In this document: positions 59,058 through 64,000 of the stretch, piece by piece
Numbering within the stretch: position 1 is the stretch's first letter
How the letters are laid out: each line of letters starts with the position of its first letter
Source of the DNA: CADCWK01 sp035944555
Lineage (GTDB): Bacteria; Chloroflexota; Chloroflexia; Thermomicrobiales; UBA6265
Length of the DNA stretch: 64,000 nt
Reading direction: 5' to 3'
NCBI GenBank assembly: GCA_035944555.1
Contig: DASZAY010000023.1
Span: 172,680-236,679 of the forward strand
Position numbers and translations under genes: made by a program
The notes under the pieces: generated by a model
Seen by the model: the letters and a program-made list of their open reading frames with translations, nothing else
The model's database searches: none
What the model was told of the DNA's origin: nothing

Positions 59058-59093
59058 AACCGGGCCGGGCAGATCATCCCGTCCGGCCCGGTT
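59058..59093 (-). terminator. Hairpin terminator of the L,D-transpeptidase gene
   Basis: Perfect 11-bp inverted repeat (AACCGGGCCGG at 59058-59068, partner at 59083-59093, 14-base loop), 30 bases after the stop at 59123. Confidence 0.7.
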
Positions 59094-59122
59094 CGCCCTG
59101 ACTCCCGCTGTCAGGTCACCGA

Positions 59123-60790
59123 TCAGTAGTGGCAGATGACGGGCGTCCCGATCGGCGCCCAGTCCCAGAAGAACCGGGAGTCGTCCAGCAGCAGGTTCAG
59201 GCAGCCGTGCGAGCCGGGGCGACCGATCGTCTCCTTGGTCCTCCACCAGGCGAAATGAATCGCGTGGCCACGATCGGTGAAGTACTGGGTGAACAGCACG
59301 TTGCGGAGATCGAAGAAGTTCTCCGCTCCGATGGCACCGGACGTCATGGTCTCGTTAGCAACACGCCAGCTGGTCGCAAACCAGCCCGGCGGCGTCTCCC
59401 AGCCAGCCATGCCGGTGGTGGTGACGGCGACGCGGACGGGGGTCGTCCCGTCATAGGCGATCATCAGCTGCTGGGTGAGATTGACGTCGATCCACTTGCC
59501 CCAGCCGGGCGCACCCTCCGGGATCGGCGTCGGCTCCACCGGGGCATTCCGGCCGACGTTGCGGGCGTAGACGAACTCGTTCTGGCCGATCTGGGCCCAC
59601 GTGTCCGACCCCTCGTCGACCTCCTCACCCTTGACCCACGCCGTCGCCTCGACGCCGTCGCCGAACTCCAGCTCGCGAACGGTTCGCGCCTGGGTCGTCG
59701 GCTGCTCGCGGACGTTACTGTGCCCCAGCGAGGCGCCCTGCCAGACGTTGATATTCCAGTCCGACGTCGACCGCTCCGGCAGCGCCGGCGGCTCGGTCAG
59801 CCACTCGCGGGCCAGCCAGCCAGCGTAGCCGTTGACGTAGCCAGGCACCCACTCGTCGTGGTCGCCCGGGACGGCGATGTACTCGGCGTTCTCCGGCACC
59901 AGGACGAGGATGCCCGACGAGGTGTCCGGCAGCTCACGCAGGTTCAACCCGTCCGAGGCGTTGACGAGAAAGGTCTCGCCGCCGGTCGGGGGCTGCGGGG
60001 TGAAGGCCGGGTCGCCGGCAACGTCGCTGCCCATGACGATCTCGCGCCAGGCCGGGTAGAGCCGGACCCCGCCGGTCGTCTCCTGGAGGACGACGTTCTG
60101 GAAGACCTGGCGGGTCATTCCGTCCTCGTCCTCAAAGGCCGCGCTCATCGCGGTCCCGGTCAACGTGCTGCCACCATTGGCTTCGATGAAGTTCCGGAAC
60201 CGGCCCTCGACGCGGGCACCCTGCTCCTGGCCGCTGGCGGGCAGGAATCCCCGCATCTGGCTGTCCGTGAAGAGCAGCGGGGCGACGACCGGTGTCTCCA
60301 GCGTCGGGTCGTAGCCGAACACGATGCCGGGGAAGAACTGCATCAGCCAGCCCGTACCGTCATCGAAGCGCTGCTCGGACAGCGGCGCACCGAGGACCTC
60401 CTCGGCCCCGAACTGCTCCCAGATCGACCGGAACGGGTCGCCGAGGTTGTGGCCCGTGTCCGGGAAGTAGACGAACTCGCCGGCATCGGTGTCGGACGTG
60501 ACGCCGATGGGGACGGGATCCGGCTCGACGGGCGCCGGAGTCGCCTCCGCGGACCCGGAAGGCTGGGCTGAGGCCGACGGCTCGCCGAGCGGGATCGTCG
60601 ACGGCACCGGGTCGGGGGACGGCGAGGGGGTCGGTGTGCCAATCGGGTTGATCGTGCCGGCCGCGGCGGAATGGACACCGGCGGCGAGCCCGGCGAGGGC
60701 AGGTACGGTCGCCAGCAGACGGCGCCGGGTCAGGATGCGGCTGCCGGGCGCGGTGGCCCAGCGATCGTGGTCAGGGCGCTGCCCCTGCAT
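59123..60790 (-). CDS. L,D-transpeptidase (YkuD) with SH3-like region, Tat-exported
   Basis: A 555-residue cell-wall enzyme. A Tat-type signal (ILTRRRLLATVPALAGLAAG) is followed by a Pro/Ser linker (about 50-95), an unassigned region with TGHNLGDPFRSIWEQFG that resembles repeats of surface hydrolases (about 105-290), two SH3-like modules (LNLRELPDTSSGILVLVPEN and SNVREQPTTQARTVRELEFGD), and the C-terminal YkuD domain. The catalytic signature is SHGCLNLLLDDSRFFW, with the active Cys near residue 530 and the upstream His in HAIHFAWW. It should make 3-3 crosslinks or attach proteins to peptidoglycan. ATG at 60790 fits AAGGAG; the longer frame upstream is shadow. Confidence 0.92.
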   Translation of the reverse strand: MQGQRPDHDRWATAPGSRILTRRRLLATVPALAGLAAGVHSAAAGTINPIGTPTPSPSPDPVPSTIPLGEPSASAQPSGSAEATPAPVEPDPVPIGVTSDTDAGEFVYFPDTGHNLGDPFRSIWEQFGAEEVLGAPLSEQRFDDGTGWLMQFFPGIVFGYDPTLETPVVAPLLFTDSQMRGFLPASGQEQGARVEGRFRNFIEANGGSTLTGTAMSAAFEDEDGMTRQVFQNVVLQETTGGVRLYPAWREIVMGSDVAGDPAFTPQPPTGGETFLVNASDGLNLRELPDTSSGILVLVPENAEYIAVPGDHDEWVPGYVNGYAGWLAREWLTEPPALPERSTSDWNINVWQGASLGHSNVREQPTTQARTVRELEFGDGVEATAWVKGEEVDEGSDTWAQIGQNEFVYARNVGRNAPVEPTPIPEGAPGWGKWIDVNLTQQLMIAYDGTTPVRVAVTTTGMAGWETPPGWFATSWRVANETMTSGAIGAENFFDLRNVLFTQYFTDRGHAIHFAWWRTKETIGRPGSHGCLNLLLDDSRFFWDWAPIGTPVICHY

Positions 60791-61090
60791 GGTGGGGTCT
60801 CCTTGGGGATGCTGGTCAGGGATGATTGGACTGCTGCCGATGAGGGCCGAAACCGCGCCCGGTCGCCGGGACCGGCGAGTCGTGCGCCGGCGGGCCTGCG
60901 ACCGGGTATGGTCATTGTGATTGACACCGGACCCCGGGGTCACGGACGCGACGGACAATCGTCACCTTTCTGGACGGTTCGCCTTCGCGTTCCACTTTCC
61001 TGAACGTCTATCGGGGTCGAACGGTTTCGCCCGGTGCAGCCGTACTACCCGACCGGACCGCCGCCATCGCCTATCGCAGGAGTGATCGCC
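60791..61090. other. Intergenic region between divergent L,D-transpeptidase and cupin genes
   Basis: 300 bases without a gene. It should carry two divergent promoters, but no convincing -35/-10 pair was found on either strand. No hairpin or repeat stood out. Confidence 0.35.
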
Positions 61091-61516
61091 ATGCTCCCCC
61101 CTCGCCGCAGTGCCACCCGGATCGAGCCGGCCGCCCAACCCGTTCACGCCAGCCCGAGCGGCCTGCTGACACGCTATCTCGCCGCCCGAGACACCGGCAG
61201 CCAGGATCTGTTCGTCGGCCAGCAGTGGCTGGGCACAGCCCAGCGCGTCTTTCTCCACACCCATTCCGTCGAGGAGGTGCTGGTCTTTGTCTCGGGCACC
61301 GGCACGGCGACCCTGGGGGATCAGGAGGTGACGGTCGGGCCGGGAACGACGCTCGTCCTCCCGCCGGGTGTCGTCCACGGGTTCCGCAACGACTCCCCCA
61401 CTCCGCTCCACGTCCTCGTGATCTTCCCGACCGATCACTTCGCCCGGACAGATTTCGTCGAGCCGACCCCGGATCAGTCGGCGCTCCAGCCGGCCACGAT
61501 CCCGGACTGGCCGTAG
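61091..61516 (+). CDS. Cupin domain protein
   Basis: A 141-residue single-domain cupin. Motif 1 is HTHSVEEVLVFVSGTGTATLG, with the His-His and Glu metal ligands, and motif 2 is LPPGVVHGFRNDSPTPLHVLVIFP, with the last His. This is a conserved small cupin that binds a divalent metal; the reaction is not predictable. ATG at 61091 follows AGGAG at nine bases; an upstream ATG at 61034 is in frame but has no RBS. It is monocistronic with a terminator. Confidence 0.85.
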   Translation: MLPPRRSATRIEPAAQPVHASPSGLLTRYLAARDTGSQDLFVGQQWLGTAQRVFLHTHSVEEVLVFVSGTGTATLGDQEVTVGPGTTLVLPPGVVHGFRNDSPTPLHVLVIFPTDHFARTDFVEPTPDQSALQPATIPDWP

Positions 61517-61587
61517 CGGACGCTGTGGTTGGTGGCGACGAGCCTCCCTGAACGGGTGAATGACTGCGTACCTCTCCGGCAGACAAA

Positions 61588-61615
61588 ACGGCGCCCGGGA
61601 GATCCCGGGCGCCGT
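61588..61615. terminator. Bidirectional hairpin between cupin and YugP-like genes
   Basis: Perfect 13-bp inverted repeat (ACGGCGCCCGGGA at 61588-61600, partner at 61603-61615) with a tight loop, preceded by AAAA, between convergent genes. Confidence 0.75.
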
Positions 61616-61649
61616 AGTTCATCGGTATTCGCGAGGTATGACGCGGCGA

Positions 61650-62339
61650 TTACTCGCTGCGCTGCATGCCCGTGACGACCATGACGTAGTAGAGCAGGGT
61701 CAGCAGGGCGGAGGCGAAGCCGGCAATGTAGGTCCAGGCCGCTGAATCGAGGACCTTGGTGACACCCCGTCCGTCCTCGACGCTGACCATACCCATCGTG
61801 GAGAGGGCGGCCTTGGCGCGGCGGGTGGCGTCGAACTCGACCGGAAGCGTGACCAGAGCGAAGAACGTTCCCAGGCCGAACATCGCGACGCCCAGCCAGG
61901 CCAGCGGCGTCAGGCTCATCAGCATACCGGCGAGCAGGACGAAGATGCCGAGGTTCGAGCCGATGCTCACGGCCGGGACGATGCTCGTCCGTAACTGGAG
62001 CGGGGCATACTTCTGGGCGTGCTGGATGGCGTGCCCGGCCTCGTGCGCGGCGATGCCGATCGCGGCGACGGTCGGCTGACCGTAGACGCCCGGCGACAGG
62101 CGCAGGACGCGGGAGCGCGGGTCGTAGTGATCAGACAGCTCACCCGGCGTCTGCTCGACCTTGACGTCGTAGAGCCCGTTGCTGTCGAGAATGCGGCGGG
62201 CCGCCTGCGCGCCGGTCAGACCCTGGAAGTTGCGAACCTTGCTGAACCGGTTGTAGTTGCTCTTCACCCGGCTCTGTGCCCAGAGCATCAGGATGACGCC
62301 CGGGATCATGAAGAGGAGGAAGACTGGATCGAAGAACAT
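61650..62339 (-). CDS. Neutral zinc metallopeptidase, YugP family (Zn_peptidase_2)
   Basis: A 229-residue membrane peptidase. An N-terminal helix (PVFLLFMIPGVILMLWAQ) is followed by the conserved YNRFSKVRNFQGLTGAQAARRIL and VEQTPGELSDHYDPRSRVLRLS, then the zinc motif HEAGHAIQH (His99, Glu100, His103) and two further hydrophobic pairs (LGIFVLLAGMLMSLTPL, ALLTLLYYVMVVTG). Between them EFDATRRAKAAL supplies the third-ligand region. Length and layout are exactly those of YugP-like proteins, whose targets are not well known. The start ATG at 62339 has AAGGGA at five bases. Divergent from the polyprenyl synthase gene. Confidence 0.92.
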   Translation of the reverse strand: MFFDPVFLLFMIPGVILMLWAQSRVKSNYNRFSKVRNFQGLTGAQAARRILDSNGLYDVKVEQTPGELSDHYDPRSRVLRLSPGVYGQPTVAAIGIAAHEAGHAIQHAQKYAPLQLRTSIVPAVSIGSNLGIFVLLAGMLMSLTPLAWLGVAMFGLGTFFALVTLPVEFDATRRAKAALSTMGMVSVEDGRGVTKVLDSAAWTYIAGFASALLTLLYYVMVVTGMQRSE

Positions 62340-62666
62340 CAGGTTCCCTTCGGCCGTCGGTGCCGCTCACGCGCCCCGACCTCGTGGTCGGAGCGGCGGA
62401 CCGCCCGGCGACTGCTCCCGGGTTGACCGGGATTACCTAAGTATAGCCCAGCTACAGCTCTGATTGTGCCGGAATGCCCGTCACGGCGTCACAATTCGGT
62501 GACGGTCCGGAGGGGCCGAACACCCCACCGAACGGCCCTGCCGCACGACCCTCACCCACTTCGGAAACCTCGCGGCACGGTACTGGTAAGGTTCGGAAAG
62601 ACGTACGATCCGCGCCCCGCCCGGCCGGGTGAGCCCGATCCCCGATCCATCCCTGGAGCCGTCCGG
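62340..62666. other. Intergenic region between divergent YugP-like and polyprenyl synthase genes
   Basis: 327 bases without a gene. On the minus strand TATACT (complement of 62440-62445) could be the -10 of the peptidase gene, though no good -35 precedes it. No promoter was recognised for the plus gene, and no structured RNA. Confidence 0.35.
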
Positions 62667-63743
62667 ATGACCGTATCCCCGACCCGACCCGATGCTGTCC
62701 TCACCTCGTCGCTGATCGACGAGCTCCTCCAGCGGGAGATCGATTCGGCGCTGTCCATGCTGGACACGCCCGACGGCACCCTCGCAACCATCGCCCGCTA
62801 CCACTTCGGGATGATCGAGCCGGATGGAACGCCGACGACCGCCAAGGTCCGGCGAACCAGCCAGGGCAAGCGGCTCCGGCCGGTGGTGGCGCTGCTGGCG
62901 TGCGCGGCCGCCGGCGGCGATCCCCGACGCGCGCTGCCCGTCGCGGCGGCAATCGAACTGCTCCACCAGTTCACCCTCATCCATGACGATATCCAGGACG
63001 ACAGTCCACTTCGCCGTGGCCGGCCAACGGTCTACCGGATCTGGGGCGTCAACCAGGCGATCAATGCCGGTGACGCGATGCACGCCGCCGCGACGATGGC
63101 GCTCTACCGTCTCGCCGACACTGGCGTCGCCTCGGACGTGACGCTCAGGCTGGCGGCCGACTTCGGCCGGATGACGGTCGAGATCGTCCGGGGGCAGGTG
63201 CTGGATCTCCAGTTCGAGGGCCGGGACGACGTGACGCCGGACACCTACCTGGACATGATCAGCGGCAAGACCAGTGCGATCGTCCGCTACGCCGCTGAGG
63301 CGGGCGCGCGGATCGCCGGACTGGGCGATGAAGCGGTCGACCTGTTCGCCCGGTTCGGCCTCGCGCTCGGCGTGGGGTTCCAGATCCAGGATGACATGCT
63401 TGGCATCTGGGGCGCGTCGGAGCAGACCGGCAAGGCGGTGGCCGACGACATCCGGCGCCGCAAGCAGACGCTGCCGGTGCTGCTGCTCCGGTCGGCCGTG
63501 GACGGCGCCGAGCGGGCGACGATCGACGATCTGTTCAGCCGGGAGGAAATCGACGAAGCCGGGGTGCAGGCCGTGCTCGGTCTGCTGGAGGCCTACGATA
63601 TCCGCCCGCTGGTCGCGGCGCGGGTCCGGTCGTATCACGACGAGGCGCGCGACGCGCTCCTGGCGGCGGCCCGCTCCGGCGAGAACCCGGCCCGCGATCA
63701 ACTCCTGGCCCAGGTCGAGCAACTCGCGTCCCGGGATCGGTAA
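62667..63743 (+). CDS. Polyprenyl diphosphate synthase (short-chain, GGPP-like)
   Basis: Condenses isopentenyl diphosphate with allylic diphosphates. The 358-residue protein has GKRLRP (67-72), the first Asp-rich motif DDIQD (Asp107, 108, 111), the Arg pair LRRGRPTV, a KT in SGKTSAIV, and the second Asp-rich motif in FQIQDDMLG. A bulky Phe at position -5 before the first Asp motif suggests a product near C15-C20 rather than a long quinone chain; this is inference. ATG at 62667 fits GGAG at eight bases. Monocistronic, divergent from the YugP-like gene. Confidence 0.92.
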   Translation: MTVSPTRPDAVLTSSLIDELLQREIDSALSMLDTPDGTLATIARYHFGMIEPDGTPTTAKVRRTSQGKRLRPVVALLACAAAGGDPRRALPVAAAIELLHQFTLIHDDIQDDSPLRRGRPTVYRIWGVNQAINAGDAMHAAATMALYRLADTGVASDVTLRLAADFGRMTVEIVRGQVLDLQFEGRDDVTPDTYLDMISGKTSAIVRYAAEAGARIAGLGDEAVDLFARFGLALGVGFQIQDDMLGIWGASEQTGKAVADDIRRRKQTLPVLLLRSAVDGAERATIDDLFSREEIDEAGVQAVLGLLEAYDIRPLVAARVRSYHDEARDALLAAARSGENPARDQLLAQVEQLASRDR

Positions 63744-63881
63744 CCAGCGCCGGTTCGTACCCGGACGACGGACGGATCAGGTACTCCCTGTACCCGGAAC
63801 CGTTGACGCAGGGGGGACACTGGAGGTCGACAGGGGGTACCCGGCACGGGCCGGGCAACCTCCTGAGGGGAGGAAGCGCGG

Positions 63882-63956
63882 ATGCTCCAGCAGGTTATCG
63901 CCAGGATCAAGGCACTCTTGGGCGGCGGCAAGTCCGGCGGGACGGGCCGCCGGTAG
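63882..63956 (+). CDS. Possible 24-residue amphipathic peptide
   Basis: ATG at 63882 is preceded by a strong GGGGAGGAAG. The frame reads MLQQVIARIKALLGGG and then a short basic Gly-rich end before TAG at 63956. Residues 1-13 would form an amphipathic basic helix followed by a flexible basic tail. It is too short for gene callers and has no relative known to me. It lies 138 bases after the polyprenyl synthase. Confidence 0.4.
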   Translation: MLQQVIARIKALLGGGKSGGTGRR

Positions 63957-64000
63957 GCTACCGGACACTTGTCCAACACAGAGACGGGCGGGACACAGGG

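Noticed and set aside
1..64000. tRNA, rRNA, insertion sequences, prophage, integrase sites, CRISPR arrays
   Set aside because: No T-arm consensus in a cloverleaf context, no transposase or integrase motifs, no terminal repeats and no spaced direct repeats were seen by eye; a tRNAscan or similar run could still find a missed tRNA.

Overview
This is a 64 kb stretch of GC-rich bacterial chromosome. It is densely coded, with about 53 protein genes, many GTG starts, short gaps and GC-rich hairpin terminators. I see no rRNA, tRNA, insertion sequence, prophage or CRISPR array. The gene mix fits a Chloroflexota bacterium, most likely class Thermomicrobia (Sphaerobacter/Thermomicrobium relatives); an actinobacterium is the main alternative. 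Pointers are an acyl-CoA carboxylase beta subunit with a small epsilon subunit, a two-subunit-type methylmalonyl-CoA mutase, an F420-type luciferase-like oxidoreductase, a SigK/RskA-like sigma/anti-sigma pair, TreY, cyanophycin genes and -10 elements of TANNNT type. This placement is inference from content, not a database result.

Layout. 1-7.3 kb: the start of a ParE/RelE-helicase-like gene cut by the window edge, an MFS exporter, a Rhizobium-type asparaginase and a cphB-cphA cyanophycin operon. 7.7-10.9 kb: maltooligosyltrehalose synthase TreY. 11-17.8 kb: a membrane protein, a TIM-barrel isomerase, a THUMP-like methyltransferase with a beta-carbonic anhydrase, homoserine dehydrogenase, an M20 amidohydrolase and a VOC protein. 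17.9-20.5 kb: two DUF21/CBS membrane proteins behind what looks like a leaderless 29-codon ORF. 20.6-28.7 kb: oligoendopeptidase F, a second isomerase, an alpha/beta hydrolase, methylmalonyl-CoA mutase, phosphomannomutase/phosphoglucomutase and a DUF402 protein. 28.8-34.8 kb: carboxylase epsilon and beta subunits, a double Usp protein, an LLM oxidoreductase, proline dehydrogenase and a two-domain cold-shock protein with a Gly/Tyr linker. 35-43.7 kb: a Gfo/Idh/MocA oxidoreductase, DinB and RecX, a P-loop kinase, an S10 peptidase, an MFS/MerR pair and a flavin disulfide reductase. 44-51.6 kb: a secreted protein behind a c-di-GMP-I (GEMM) riboswitch, an M19 dipeptidase, an HD protein, an orphan ABC ATPase, the sigma/anti-sigma pair and a secreted protein with thrombospondin type 3 repeats. 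51.7-64 kb: a 2H phosphoesterase, a sugar ABC importer without its ATPase, two tandem exported paralogs of unknown function, an L,D-transpeptidase, a cupin, a YugP-like peptidase, a polyprenyl diphosphate synthase and a 24-codon ORF.

How the parts may fit. CphA, CphB and the asparaginase can store, release and spend nitrogen as cyanophycin and aspartate/asparagine. The carboxylase and mutase fit propionyl-CoA to succinyl-CoA metabolism; the biotin carboxylase and B12-binding subunits must lie elsewhere. The sugar importer resembles trehalose/maltose systems and would suit a cell that also carries TreY. A block of envelope genes at 56-61 kb (two exported TIM-barrel-like paralogs and an L,D-transpeptidase) together with the riboswitch-controlled secreted protein at 44 kb are the least explained parts of the window.
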